Below, in pieces: positions 49,762 through 59,416 of a stretch of 64,000 nucleotides of DNA. This DNA comes from Piscinibacter aquaticus (GTDB lineage: Bacteria; Pseudomonadota; Gammaproteobacteria; Burkholderiales; Burkholderiaceae_C). The notes under the pieces are model-generated. The model saw only the letters and a program-made list of their open reading frames with translations, had not been told where the DNA came from and did no database searches. The translations under genes were made by a program, and so were the position numbers. Location of the stretch: positions 124,001 through 188,000 of the forward strand of contig VOPW01000001.1 in assembly GCA_007994965.1 (NCBI GenBank). The letters run 5' to 3'. How positions within the stretch are numbered: position 1 is the stretch's first letter; each line of letters begins with the position of its first letter.

Positions 49762-51818
49762 CGTTCGGAAGTGGTCGGCAGGCCGCGTGCCGCGGCCAGG
49801 AAGGATCGGGTCAGCGCGCCGTCGGGCGAGCGGCGCGCGTCGCGGCCATAACGCTGCGCCTGCAGGGTGTCGAGCAGCTGGGCCAGCGGCTCGCCGGCAG
49901 CGCCGAAGCGCTCGCGCACGCGCTGGGCGAGGGTGGCGGGCGCGTCGTGCACGTCGGCCGCGATGCCGATCCGCCGCAGCGTGCGCAGCAGTGCCTCGCG
50001 CTGGCGCGTCCATGGATCGACGCGATGGCGGTCCCACCACGCCCAGCCTGCGCCGACCAGCGCCAGCGTGCTCAGCGCGATGATCAGCAGCTTGGCCAGC
50101 GTCCGCCAGTCGGGCGTTTCGAAGCCGAGATCCTTCAGCACCTCCAGCTGCTGGCCGCGCGAGTAGTTCAGCACCCACTGGTTCCAGCGGTTGTTGATCG
50201 CCTCCCAGCCCTCGCGCAACTGCTGCAGCAGGCTCGGGTTGACGGCGTTGATGGCGCCGGCCACCAGCCCCGGCGGCGGCGCCAGGCGCATGCTGCGGTT
50301 GATGCGATCCGGCGCCACCGCGGCGGTCGGGTCGGCGCGCACCCAGCCGCTGCCGGGCTGCCAGTACTCGGCCCAGGCGTGCGCGGCACTCTGGCGGACG
50401 ACGTAGTAGCCATCCACCGGCAGCGGGTCGGCGCCCTGGTAGCCGGTGACGATGCGCGCAGGCACGTCGAGCGCGCGCATCACCACGACGAAGGCCGCGG
50501 CGAAGTGCTCGCAGAAGCCCTCCTTGCGGTCGAGCCAGAACTCGTCGATCGCGTTGCGGCCATATTCGCCGGGTGCGAGCGTGTAGCTGTAGCCGCCTTC
50601 GCGGATGTGGCGCATGACGCGCTGCGCCAGCGCGCTCGCGCCGGCATCGGCGAAGGCCGGATCGCGGCGCAGCTCGGCCGCCCAGGCCAGCGTGCGCGGG
50701 TTGAAGCCGGGCGGCAGCTCGAGGTAATCCTGCAGGCCGAGCACCGGATCGCGCGGGCCGTGCTCGAAGCGCAGGTGCGCTTCGGCGCGAAAGCGCAGCC
50801 GCTCGAGCAGCGGCCGCTCGGTCAGCCACTGCAGATCGGGCGTGCCGCGCACGCGGTAGCCCTCGATCGACGGCGCGGCCGGGCTCGCTTCGAGCAGCGG
50901 CAGCGTCGGCAGCCGCAGCGGCTCGATCGTCATCTCGTAGCGCAGCGGAGGCCCGACCGGGCGCAGGTCGGCGCGGGGCTGCAGGCTGGGCGGGAAGCGC
51001 GGGATCAGCGTACGCCACTCGGTGCCGTCGAAGGCGGCGAGCACCGGGCCGCGGAAATACAGGCTTCGGGCCGCGGCGTCTCGCCGTCGAAGCGCAGCCG
51101 CAGCGCGATGCGGTCGTCCTGCGCGATCTCCGCCACCGAGCCCATGCGCAGGCGATCCGACAGGCCGGTGCTCGACATCCCGTCCTTCGGCATGCCCCAC
51201 AGTGGCCCGACGCGCGGAAAGAGCAGGAACAGCAGCAGCATGATCGGCGCGCCGAGCAGCGCCGTGCGCCCGGCCAGCCGCGCCGCCTGCTTCAGGCTGG
51301 GCTGGCCCACGGGCATGTGCGCCAGCACCAGCGCCGTCAGCAGCCCCCACACCGAGACCAGCATCGCCGCCGCCACGGCCAGCGACTGCGAGTAAAGGAA
51401 ATGCGTCAGCACGAGGAAGAAGCCGAGGAAGAAGACGACGAAGGCGTCGCGGCGTGCGCGCAGCTCCAGGGTCTTCAGGCTCATCAGCACGACCGCCATC
51501 GTCACGCCCGGCTCCTTGCCGAGCAGCGTGCCGAAGCTCATGAAGGTGAGCCCCGCAGCCACGGCCAGCACCGCGACCAGCAGCCAGCGGCCGGGCAGTG
51601 CACCGTTGCCGACGGCCAGCGCGGCACGCCACAGCAGCACGACCGCCGTCAGCGCGGTGCACCGTGCCGGCAGGTGGCCGACGTGCGGCAGCACCGTCCA
51701 GGCGATCACGCCGAGCAGGAACAACGTGTCGCGGCTCGCGCGGCAGGCGCGACCAGCCCGGCCAGCGCGGCAGCCGCCAGCCCGGGCCCTTCGGCCCCTG
51801 GGGCAGGGTCAGTGCCAC
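49758..51818 (-). CDS. tgpA: TgpA-like transmembrane transglutaminase, DUF3488 (breaks near 51065 and 51735)
   Basis: About 685 residues. From GTG 51818: VALTLPQGPKGPG, then about six helices (LFLLGVIAWTVLPHVGHLPARCTALTAVVLLW, AFVVFFLGFFLVLTHFLYSQSL, APIMLLLFLLFPRVGPLWGMP), a periplasmic transglutaminase core with KEGFCEHFAAAFVVVMRALDVPARIVTGYQG (catalytic C), AHAWAEYWQPGSGWVRADPTAA (H and D), and a last helix before the cytoplasmic tail. TgpA is found with MoxR and DUF58 genes, as here. Breaks near 51735 and 51065. The start overlaps the DUF58 stop. Confidence 0.85.
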   Translation of the reverse strand: MALTLPQGPKGPGWRLPRWPGWSRLPREPRHVVPARRDRLDGAAARRPPAGTVHRADGGRAAVACRAGRRQRCTARPLAAGRGAGRGCGAHLHELRHAARQGAGRDDGGRADEPEDPGAARTPRRLRRLLPRLLPRADAFPLLAVAGRGGGDAGLGVGAADGAGAGAHARGPAQPEAGGAAGRAHGAARRADHAAAVPALSARRATVGHAEGRDVEHRPVGSPAHGLGGGDRAGRPHRAAAALRRRDAAARSLYFRGPVLAAFDGTEWRTLIPRFPPSLQPRADLRPVGPPLRYEMTIEPLRLPTLPLLEASPAAPSIEGYRVRGTPDLQWLTERPLLERLRFRAEAHLRFEHGPRDPVLGLQDYLELPPGFNPRTLAWAAELRRDPAFADAGASALAQRVMRHIREGGYSYTLAPGEYGRNAIDEFWLDRKEGFCEHFAAAFVVVMRALDVPARIVTGYQGADPLPVDGYYVVRQSAAHAWAEYWQPGSGWVRADPTAAVAPDRINRSMRLAPPPGLVAGAINAVNPSLLQQLREGWEAINNRWNQWVLNYSRGQQLEVLKDLGFETPDWRTLAKLLIIALSTLALVGAGWAWWDRHRVDPWTRQREALLRTLRRIGIAADVHDAPATLAQRVRERFGAAGEPLAQLLDTLQAQRYGRDARRSPDGALTRSFLAAARGLPTTSER

Positions 51819-52762
51819 AGCGCCAGCGCCTCCAGGCACCGGCGGCGGTGCGCTTCGCCTTCGGCCGGTTCGATGGCCGCGCCGGGCAGGCCGAGCGCGT
51901 ATTCGGCGCCGGCGCGCTGCGCCGCATTGACCCAGGCCGTCAGGCGCGACAGTCGCTCCTCCGGCGCCAGCGTTCCGCAGGCCTGCCAGTCGAGCCACAG
52001 CTGCTGCTGCACCGCGCTGGCGGTATCACGGCTGACCAGCTCGCCGCCGCTGGCCAGCGCCTTGGCCGCCTTCTTCCAGTAGACGAGCTTGAGCGGATCG
52101 CCGCGGCGATAGCCGCGCACGCCCTCGATCTCGCCGCCTTCGGCCGAGCGGCCGCGAGCCTGGCCGCCGGCGACGGCGCGTGCCGCCGGCAGCGGCGCCA
52201 CCGGGCGCTCGGGCGCCGGGTAGACGAGCAACTGCGAGGCGGGCCGCCAGATCGCCCAGGCGCGGAACAGTCCGAGCGGGAAGCGCGTCTCGATGTGGAT
52301 CGCCGGCAGCTCGTGCAGTCCGCGCGTGGGCGGGACGAAGCTCACCTGCGCGCTGGCCTGGCCCTGCGCGGGCACGTCCAGCCAGCCGAGGCTGGAGGCA
52401 TCGGCGTCGACCATCCTCAGGCCGATGCCGAAGCGCGGCCGGTCCGGGCTCGCGAGCACCGCCTCCAGCAGTGCCGGCTCGCCGGCGAACACCGGGCTCG
52501 GCGTGCGCAGCCGCAGCGTCAGCCCGCGCAGCGTGCCGTGGGTGACATGCATCGACACGGCGCCGCTGCCGGCCAGCAGGAAGGTCAGCACGTAGCCGAG
52601 GTTGAGCTGGTAGTTGATCGATGCCACGAGCAGCACCAGCAGCGTGGCGGCGAACATCAGGCCGGCCGGCGTCGGCAGGATGTAGACGTTGCGCTGGCCG
52701 AGCACCAGGGTGTCGCTGCGCGGCAGCTTCGCCTGCCACCAACGCCTGACGCGCGCGATCAC
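51809..52762 (-). CDS. DUF58-domain protein
   Basis: About 318 residues from GTG 52762, or 350 from GTG 52858 which overlaps the MoxR stop. It has two N-terminal helices (NVYILPTPAGLMFAATLLVLLVASINYQLNLGYVLTFLLAGSG) and the DUF58 core RGYRRGDPLKLVYWKKAAKALASGGELVSRD, giving a VWA-like fold. It acts with MoxR-type ATPases in assembly or folding of metal-dependent or envelope proteins. The 5' region 52786-52857 looks like an intergenic repeat, so the downstream GTG is preferred. The frame is intact. Confidence 0.83.
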   Translation of the reverse strand: MIARVRRWWQAKLPRSDTLVLGQRNVYILPTPAGLMFAATLLVLLVASINYQLNLGYVLTFLLAGSGAVSMHVTHGTLRGLTLRLRTPSPVFAGEPALLEAVLASPDRPRFGIGLRMVDADASSLGWLDVPAQGQASAQVSFVPPTRGLHELPAIHIETRFPLGLFRAWAIWRPASQLLVYPAPERPVAPLPAARAVAGGQARGRSAEGGEIEGVRGYRRGDPLKLVYWKKAAKALASGGELVSRDTASAVQQQLWLDWQACGTLAPEERLSRLTAWVNAAQRAGAEYALGLPGAAIEPAEGEAHRRRCLEALALWH

Positions 52763-52785
52763 CTCGCCACGCGAGCCCGGCGCCG

Positions 52786-52854
52786 GGCCGCCCCAAGCCG
52801 GGCGAGATCCCCTCGGGGGATCAGGCGCTGTACTCAGCGGCCGAGGGGCCGTCG

Positions 52855-52857
<3 letters not shown>
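52786..52857 (-). repeat. GC-rich intergenic repeat (copy C, different type)
   Basis: The stretch has GCCGCCCCAAGCCGGGCGAG, the dyad ATCCCCTCGGGGGAT, then TCAGCGGCCGAGGGGCC. Elements with the GCCCCAAGCC and CCCCTCGGGGG blocks are common between genes in Burkholderiales. Only the CCCCTC-GGGGG core resembles copies A and B. Confidence 0.45.
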
Positions 52858-53781
<924 letters not shown>

Positions 53782-53816
53782 GACGAGACCATAACCGATC
53801 GAAAAAGACCTGAGAC

Positions 53817-54750
53817 ATGAGCACGGCGTTCTTCACCCATCCCGACTGCCGCCGCCACGACATGGGCGCGGGCCACCCCGAGTGCCCGCAGCGGCTCGAC
53901 GCGATCGAGGACCACCTGATCGCCACCGGCCTGGACATCGCACTGACGCGGCACGATGCGCCGCTGGTCGACCTGAAGGACGTCGAGCTGGCCCACACCC
54001 ACCACTACGTGAGCGAGCTGCGCGAGGTGCTCGAGCAGGTCGAGGCCAGCGGGCAGGCCAAGGCCCTCGACCCCGATACAGCCGCCAACCCGGGCACCTG
54101 GAAGGCCGCGCTGCGCCGCCGGCGCCGCGGTGGCCGCCACCGACGCCGTGATCGACGGCCGCGCCGAGAACGCCTTCTGCGCGGTCCGCCCGCCTGGCCA
54201 CCACGCCACGCGCGACGAGGCGATGGGCTTCTGCTTCTTCAACAACGTGGCGGTGGCCGCGCGCCACGCGCTCGACGTGCGCGGCCTCAAGCGCGTGGCG
54301 GTGATCGACTTCGACGTGCATCACGGCAACGGCACCGAAGACATCCTCGCCGGCGACGACCGCGTGCTGATGGTCAGCTTCTTCCAGCACCCGCTCTACC
54401 CGTACAGCGGCGCGGTGCCCAAGGGCACCAACATGCTCAACCTGCCGATCCCGCCGTACACGCGCGGCGGCGAACTGCGCGAGCTGATCGAGGCCAACTG
54501 GATGCCGGCGCTCGACGCCTTCCGCCCGGAGATGATGTTCATCTCGGCCGGCTTCGATGCCCACCGCGAAGACGACCTCGGGCAGCTCGGCCTCGTCGAG
54601 GCCGACTACGAATGGATCACGATGCGCTTGAAGGACATCGCCGAGCGGCATGCCAAGGGCCGCATCGTGTCGTGCCTGGAAGGCGGCTACAACCTCAGCG
54701 CGCTGGCGCGCAGCGTGGCCGCGCACTTGCGGGTGCTGACCGGCGTCTGA
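53817..54750 (+). CDS. Histone deacetylase-like amidohydrolase (frame break near 54115)
   Basis: About 310 residues after one restored base. Class II HDAC/acetoin-utilisation family features: FFTHPDCRRHDMGAGHPECPQRL at the start, AFCAVRPPGHHATRDEAMGFCFFNNVAVAA with the catalytic HH pair, VAVIDFDVHHGNGTEDIL with zinc-binding D and H, MMFISAGFDAHREDDLG with the other zinc aspartate, and IVSCLEGGYNLSALARSVAAHL. It deacetylates acetylated amines or proteins in the cytoplasm. The break near 54115 lies in AALRRA-AGAAVAATDAV. It is divergent from moxR with 35 bp between starts. Confidence 0.9.
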
Positions 54751-54774
54751 GACGCGCCGGTTCGCGGGCGAAGC

Positions 54775-54921
54775 TCAGCGCACGCCGAGCTTCATCATCA
54801 GCTTCAGGTACTCGAGCTGGGCGTTGAGCGTCTGCAGGCGCTGCAGCAGCTCGTGCCAGCGGAGTTCCTGCGCCTCGGCGGGCGACAGCTTGCGCGGCTG
54901 GAAGTCGGGGGCGGACGGCAT
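54775..54921 (-). CDS. Small hypothetical protein
   Basis: A 48-residue protein: MPSAPDFQPRKLSPAEAQ, then ELRWHELLQRLQTLNAQLEYLKLMMKLGVR. The leucine-spaced helix at the C-terminus is probably a coiled coil. Similar short proteins of this design occur in Burkholderiales near HDAC genes, as far as I can recall; no function is known. It is convergent with the HDAC-like gene. Confidence 0.55.
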   Translation of the reverse strand: MPSAPDFQPRKLSPAEAQELRWHELLQRLQTLNAQLEYLKLMMKLGVR

Positions 54922-55004
54922 GGCGCGTGGTTGCAGATGCGTTGGCCACATGGTCGGCCGGAGCGTTGGCCGTGGCAACCCCGCGCCTCGGGTGGCGAGG
55001 GTTC

Positions 55005-55325
55005 TCACCAAGCCGTCTGGCAGGCCGTGACGCGCTCGCGCTGCGGCAGCGCGAGCAGCCGGTTGGCCTCGGCGTTGTAGGCCACGCGGTAGGCCTCGGT
55101 CTTGCGGATGGCCGCCAGATCGAGCTTGCGCTGCTCAACGGCGCGCTGCAGCAACTCCTGCCCTGGCTTGACGCTCTTCGCATCGAGCGGCGTGCAGACG
55201 AACAGCACCGCCTCGATGCCTCCGACCACCTGCTCCGCACTGGCGGCGGCCAGTGCCGAATGGGCCGAACTGGCGAGCAGCACGCTGGCCAGCAGGCCTG
55301 TGGTGCGAAGGAAGTGGGTGCTCAT
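55005..55325 (-). CDS. Small secreted protein of unknown function
   Basis: A 106-residue protein. The signal peptide MSTHFLRTTGLLASVLLASSAHSALA is followed by AASAEQVVGGIEAVLFVCTPLDAKSVKPGQELLQRAVEQ, then AAIRKTEAYRVAYNAEANRLLALPQRERVTACQTAW. Two cysteines, mostly helical. No family recognised. It lies alone between the 48-residue gene and the ArsR-type regulator. Confidence 0.65.
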   Translation of the reverse strand: MSTHFLRTTGLLASVLLASSAHSALAAASAEQVVGGIEAVLFVCTPLDAKSVKPGQELLQRAVEQRKLDLAAIRKTEAYRVAYNAEANRLLALPQRERVTACQTAW

Positions 55326-55419
55326 CTCGGCAATGCGGCGGAAACGACAGCGGCGGATTGTGCGCCGGCACGAACGGTCGTGCAGCCCCGCGACTGCGGG
55401 CGGCTCGAAGTGGTCGGCC

Positions 55420-55806
55420 TCAGGCGGAGCGGCGCCGCGGCGGCAGCAGCCGCTCTTCTTCGGGCAGCTCGGCGGCGCTGTCCATCTCCAGCGCCATCTG
55501 CGTGCACACTGCGCGGCACAGCGTCACGGCACGCTGGTTGGCGATGCGGTAGTAGATCTGCGTGCCCTCGCGGCGGCGGCCGAGGATCTGCGCGCGGTAG
55601 AGCGTGCCCAGGTGCTGCGACAGGTTGGGCTGGGTGGTGTCGATCTGCGCCAGCAGCTCGGAGACGTTGCGCTCGCCGTGGCACAGCGCCGACAGCAGCT
55701 TCAGCCGGATCGGCGTGGACAGCAGCGAGAACAGCTCCGCGGCCGACTCGAACACCTCGTCGGCTTCGGCTCCGGCGGCAGCGACGGGCGTGGCGTCTTC
55801 GCTCAT
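55420..55806 (-). CDS. soxR: ArsR/SmtB-family sulfur oxidation repressor, SoxR type
   Basis: A 128-residue winged-helix regulator: FESAAELFSLLSTPIRLKLLSALCHGERNVSELLAQIDTTQPNLSQHLGTLYRAQILGRRREGTQIYYRIANQRAVTLCRAVCTQMALEM. The cysteines in LCHGE and LCRAVC fit thiol-responsive members such as SoxR of sox operons and BigR. Last gene of a minus-strand set with a cytochrome, a thioredoxin-like protein and an MBL-fold protein, opposite soxEF. It probably represses sox genes until sulfur compounds are present. This is family knowledge; the operator is not proven. Confidence 0.82.
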   Translation of the reverse strand: MSEDATPVAAAGAEADEVFESAAELFSLLSTPIRLKLLSALCHGERNVSELLAQIDTTQPNLSQHLGTLYRAQILGRRREGTQIYYRIANQRAVTLCRAVCTQMALEMDSAAELPEEERLLPPRRRSA

Positions 55807-55816
55807 GCGCGCAAGT

Positions 55817-56139
55817 CTAGCGTTTGCGCTCGAAGCGGTAGTGGTCGCGGTCGAGCACCGCGGCCACGGCGGTCACCTCCTCGGGGAAGAGGCTCAGGTT
55901 CAGCTCGGTGCTGCAGTAGTCGACCATGCCGCGCAGCGCCGGCGGTGTTGATGCGGCCCTGCGGGCGGTAGATCGCGCTGCCGTCCCCGCCGACGCGGCG
56001 GATGTGGCAGGCCGTGCATCGGTGCTCGGCGATCAGCTTTTCGCCGAGCGCGAGGTCGGCGTCCTTGAACAGCGGCGCGCCGTGCGCGGTGGCGATCAGC
56101 GGGGGCGGCCAGCACGAGGCTCGCGGCAATTGACTTCAT
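55817..56139 (-). CDS. Small monoheme cytochrome c (breaks near 56110 and 55945)
   Basis: About 107 residues. The signal MKSIAASLVLAA is followed, after a break, by HGAPLFKDADLALGEKLIAEHRCTACHIRRVGGDGSAIYRPQGRINTAG, and after a second break by ALRGMVDYCSTELNLSLFPEEVTAVAAVLDRDHYRFERKR. One haem at CTACH; the methionine in GMVDYC is a possible ligand. It is placed between soxR and the thioredoxin-like gene. Likely a periplasmic electron carrier linked to sulfur oxidation. Confidence 0.72.
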
Positions 56140-56154
56140 GAAGGGTCTCCGGCC

Positions 56155-56634
56155 TCAGGCGAGCTTCGTCAGCTCCATCACGTCTTCCTCGAACATCTCG
56201 CCAGGGATCGCTTGCTTCAGCCGGCCCTGGCGGTCGATCAGCACGGTCAACGGGATGATGCGGCGTGCCACGAGCGCGGCGGACATCGCTTCGTTCGCCA
56301 GCGTGACGGGGAAGGAGTAGCCGTTGGCGGCGAGGTAGCGCTGCACCGCGGCGGCATCGCGGTCGCGGCTGACCGTCAGCACCTGCGGGCCGCCGGAGGC
56401 CGAGGCGCGATGCAGCTTGTCGACATGCGCGTTGTGGCGCTTGCAGAACGGGCAGGTGACCGACCAGAACACCACCACCTGCGCGCGGCCCGGCGCCGGT
56501 GTCCAGCGTTCGCCGTCGAGCAGCATCATCACCTCGGGCCAGCGCACCGCCTCGCCCGGTGCGGCAGGCGCTGCGCGCACGCCGGCCGCGCAGGCGGCCA
56601 GTGCAGCGATCAGCGTGCGTCGGGTGGCTTTCAC
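56155..56634 (-). CDS. Periplasmic TlpA/thioredoxin-like protein, SoxW-like
   Basis: A 159-residue protein with an export signal (TRRTLIAALAACAAGVRAAPA) and a thioredoxin fold: LDGERWTPAPGRAQVVVFWSVTCPFCKRHNAHVDKLH with the CPFC redox centre, VLTVSRDRDAAAVQRYLAANGYSFPVTL, and IIPLTVLIDRQGRLKQAIPGEMFEEDV. In sox clusters such proteins (SoxW, SoxS) keep carrier-protein thiols reduced. It overlaps the MBL-fold gene by 4 bp. The frame is intact. Confidence 0.82.
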   Translation of the reverse strand: MKATRRTLIAALAACAAGVRAAPAAPGEAVRWPEVMMLLDGERWTPAPGRAQVVVFWSVTCPFCKRHNAHVDKLHRASASGGPQVLTVSRDRDAAAVQRYLAANGYSFPVTLANEAMSAALVARRIIPLTVLIDRQGRLKQAIPGEMFEEDVMELTKLA

Positions 56635-57596
56635 TTCGCCTCGTGCTCCATCAGCAGGTAGGTGTTGTAGGCGTTGATGCGGTTGGCGGCCTTGAACAGC
56701 GGCAGCTTGTCGAAGCGCGACCAGTCGGCCTTCGCATACGCCTCCTCGAAGGGTTCCATGTTACGCGCCGCCTCGCCCATCGTCTTTCTCAGGTGCACGA
56801 GGTAGTCGCGCGTCAGTTCGAGGTCGGCGCGCGCGCTCTTCGAGGCCGGCCCGTGGCCGGAATGGCCACGTCGATGTCGTAGCCGAGCAAGGTGTCCAGC
56901 GCGGCGATCCAGTGGCCGCTGTCGGCCCGGCCGACGAAGGGCACGCGGCCGCGGAAGACGAGGTCGCCGGCGAACAGCGTGCGCAGCGACGGCACGTAGA
57001 CCACCAGGTCTTCCGGCGTGCGACGGGCCGACCGGCTGCAGGCGGAACTCCACGCCGCCGACGGTCAGCGAGGTCGGGCCGTCGATCCAGCGGTCGGCTC
57101 CGACCAGACGGGTCTTCTCGTCGATCCACGGGAACAGTTCCTCGCGGCTGGCCTTCAGCCGCTGAGCGGCCGTCTCCGAGTTCAGGTACTCGCCGGCCGC
57201 ACGGTGGGCGATCACCGTGGCGCCGGCCGCCTTGAAGGCCTGCAGGCCGTAGATGTGGTCGGCGTGGTAGTGGGTCAGGATCACGTGCCGCACCGGCAGC
57301 GGCGTGATGCGGCGGATCTGCGCGAGCAGTTCCTCGGCGAGCGCTGGCGAGCCCAGCGCATCGATCACGACGACGCCCTCCTGCGTGACCACGAATCCGG
57401 CGTTGGAGATGAAGTTGCGGTTGGCCGACGAGCCCATCGCCGACTGGCCCTGCACCATCCACACGCCCGGCGCCACCAGCTCGGGCAGCGGCGTGTCCTG
57501 GGCCCGCGCTGCACCGTGCAGCGCCGCGGCCAGCAGCAGGCCGACGGCGAGGGTTTGTCCGAGCGCGCGGCGGAGTTTCCAACAGTACATTCGCAT
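56631..57596 (-). CDS. Periplasmic MBL-fold hydrolase, SoxH-like (compensating breaks near 57030 and 56865)
   Basis: About 321 residues. The export signal ends in ALHGAARAQ. Metallo-beta-lactamase fold with VWMVQGQSAMGSSANRNFISNAGFVVTQEGVVVIDALGSP and the metal motif ILTHYHADHIYGLQAFK. Between 57030 and 56865 the frame is scrambled, while another frame encodes DLVVYVPSLRTLFAGDLVFRGRVPFVGRADSGHW, the expected core. Then GHGPASKSARADLELTRDYLVHLRKTM. Relatives are SoxH of sox operons. ATG 57596 is chosen and 57590 is equally possible. First gene of the operon ending in soxR, divergent from soxEF. Confidence 0.8.
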   Translation of the reverse strand: MRMYCWKLRRALGQTLAVGLLLAAALHGAARAQDTPLPELVAPGVWMVQGQSAMGSSANRNFISNAGFVVTQEGVVVIDALGSPALAEELLAQIRRITPLPVRHVILTHYHADHIYGLQAFKAAGATVIAHRAAGEYLNSETAAQRLKASREELFPWIDEKTRLVGADRWIDGPTSLTVGGVEFRLQPVGPSHAGRPGGLRAVAAHAVRRRPRLPRPRALRRPGRQRPLDRRAGHLARLRHRRGHSGHGPASKSARADLELTRDYLVHLRKTMGEAARNMEPFEEAYAKADWSRFDKLPLFKAANRINAYNTYLLMEHEAK

Positions 57597-57708
57597 GCGC
57601 TGATATTTGAAACCTGCATCAGCAAGCTTGGCAAGTGCATAAACCCGAAGCGCGGCGGGCGGCACGATTGACCCACAATCCGCGCGTTCACTGCCGAGGA
57701 GACTCTTG
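57597..57708. promoter_or_regulatory. Divergent promoter region between soxH-like and soxE genes
   Basis: The 112-bp spacer is AT-richer than its surroundings around 57602-57650 and carries interrupted repeats CATCAGCAAGCTTGGCAAG, a likely place for both promoters and a SoxR operator. A GAGGAGA ribosome site for soxE ends near 57702. No precise promoter could be fixed. Confidence 0.4.
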
Positions 57709-58024
57709 ATGATCGACCGCCGTCCCCTGGCCGCCGCCGTTCTGGCGCTGGCCGCCACCTGGGCACAGGCCCAGACTCCGGATCCGAACGGCCCGCAACC
57801 TCGCGGCCACCTGCGCCAACTGCCACGGCACCAATGGCAACGTGCGCGGCAAGGACGTCAAGCCGCTGGCCGGCGTGGCGGCCGACAAGATCCTGGCGCA
57901 GATCGCCGACTACAAGAGCGGCGCCCAGCCCGCAACGATCATGCACCAGATCTCCAAGGGCTATACCGACGAGCAGCTCAAGCTGATCGCCAACTGGTTC
58001 GCGGCACAGAAGCCGGCGCAGTGA
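57709..58024 (+). CDS. soxE: SoxE/FccA-type cytochrome c (frame break near 57795)
   Basis: About 105 residues. ATG 57709 follows GAGGAGA. The signal peptide ends in WAQAQ. After one restored base near 57795 the sequence runs AATCANCHGTNGNVRGKDVKPLAG, ADKILAQIADYKSGAQPATIMHQISKGYTDEQLKLIANWFAAQKPAQ. Haem at CANCH, methionine in TIMHQ. This small class I cytochrome is the electron acceptor subunit of sulfide-oxidising flavocytochrome c (SoxEF/FccAB). It is 14 bp before soxF. Confidence 0.83.
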
Positions 58025-58038
58025 GGAGACACGACGAC

Positions 58039-59324
58039 ATGAACGACAAGCAACTCTCCCGCCGCCGCCTGCTCGGCGCCGGCGCCGCCTTCGGGGGCTG
58101 GCCCTGGCCGGTTGTTCCACCATGGGCTCGGGTCCGTCGATCGGCCGCGTGGTCGTGGTCGGCGGCGGCTTCGGCGGCGCCACCGCGGCGCGTTACCTGA
58201 AGATGTGGGGCGGCAACGTCGACGTGACGCTGGTCGAGCGCAATGCCAGCTTCGTCTCCTGCCCGATCTCCAACCTCGTGCTGGGCGGCTACAAGCAGAT
58301 CGGCGACATCACCCGCGGCTACGACGGCCTGAAGGCGATGGGCGTGAAGGTCGTGCAGGGCGAGGTCACCGCCATCGATGCGGCGGGCAAGAAGATCAAG
58401 CTGGCCGATGGCAGCACGCTGGCCTACGACCGGTTGATCGTCTCGCCGGGCATCGACTTCATGACCGAGGCCGTCGGCGGCTCGGGCCACGCCTGCTGCG
58501 CAGGGCAAGTTCCTGCACAGCTGGAAGGCGGGAGCGCAGACCGTGGCGCTGCGCCAGCAGATCGAATCGATGAAGGATGGCGGCGTGGTCGCCATCTCGA
58601 TCCCCAAGGTGCCGTACCGCTGCCCGCCCGGGCCCTACGAGCGCGCCTGCGTGATCGCCTCGTACCTGCAGCAGGCCAAGCCGAAGTCGAAGCTGCTGCT
58701 GCTCGACGCCAACCCCGAGGTCCAGTCGAAGAAGGCGCTGTTCGAGAAGGCCTTCAAGGACCGCTATGCCGGCGTCCTCGAATACCGCCCGAATGCCGAG
58801 CTGAAGGAGGTCGACGCCGGCACCAGCACCGCCAAGCTGGAGTTCGAGGACGTCAAGGCCGACGTGATCAACGTGATCCCGCCGCAGCGCGCCGCCGACC
58901 TCGCGAAGAACGCCGGGCTGGTCAACGTCAACAACCGCTGGGTGGGCGTCAACTGGCTGACGATGGAATCGACCGCGCTGCCCGGCGTGCACGTGCTCGG
59001 CGACGCCACCTTCCCGGCGCCGACCATGCCCAAGTCCGGCCACATGGCCAACCAGCATGCCAAGGTGGCGGCCGCGGCCATCATCCAGCTACTCAAGGGC
59101 GAGGCGGTCAACAGCACGCCGGTGGTGATGAATACCTGCTACAGCTTCGTGTCGGCTCGGGACGTGATCCACGTCGCCTCGGTGCACCAGTACAACGCCG
59201 AGCAGAAGACCTTCCTTCCGGTTCCCGGCTCGGGCGGCGTTTCCGCTGCGGCCAACCGGTGGAAGGGCGCTACGCGCTCTCGTGGGCCGACAACATCTGG
59301 GCCGACTCGCTGGCCTTGTCTTGA
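58039..59324 (+). CDS. soxF: SoxF/FccB flavoprotein, sulfide dehydrogenase (breaks near 58105, 58500, 59265)
   Basis: About 430 residues with a twin-arginine signal (SRRRLLGAGAAFGG, then LALAGC after a break). The FAD motif is RVVVVGGGFGGATAARYLKMW, then VERNASFVSCPISNLVLGGY with a redox cysteine, YDRLIVSPGIDFM, AISIPKVPYRCPPGPYERAC, the late VHVLGDATFPAPTMPKSGHMANQHAKVAAAAI, and VMNTCYSFVS with another conserved cysteine. It oxidises sulfide and passes electrons to SoxE. Breaks near 58105, 58500 and 59265. Translocated by Tat as folded flavoprotein. Confidence 0.88.
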
Positions 59325-59395
59325 CCCCCCGTAGCGCCTGCGGCGCTCCCCAGGGGGCGCCGCCAGCGCACCGGCCGAGCCGGCCCCGCGGCGGC
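59323..59395 (+). repeat. GC-rich dispersed repeat (copy B) after soxF
   Basis: It shares the block order of the copy at 27401: a CCCCCCGTAGCGC start, CGGCGCTCCCCAGGGGGCGC, then CGCCAGCGCACCGGCCGAGC and CGGCCCCGCGGCGG. It begins at the soxF stop and lies between the convergent soxF and cytochrome genes, where its hairpin may act as a bidirectional terminator. Confidence 0.7.
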
Positions 59396-59416
59396 TGCTC
59401 GGCAACGCCGTACCGT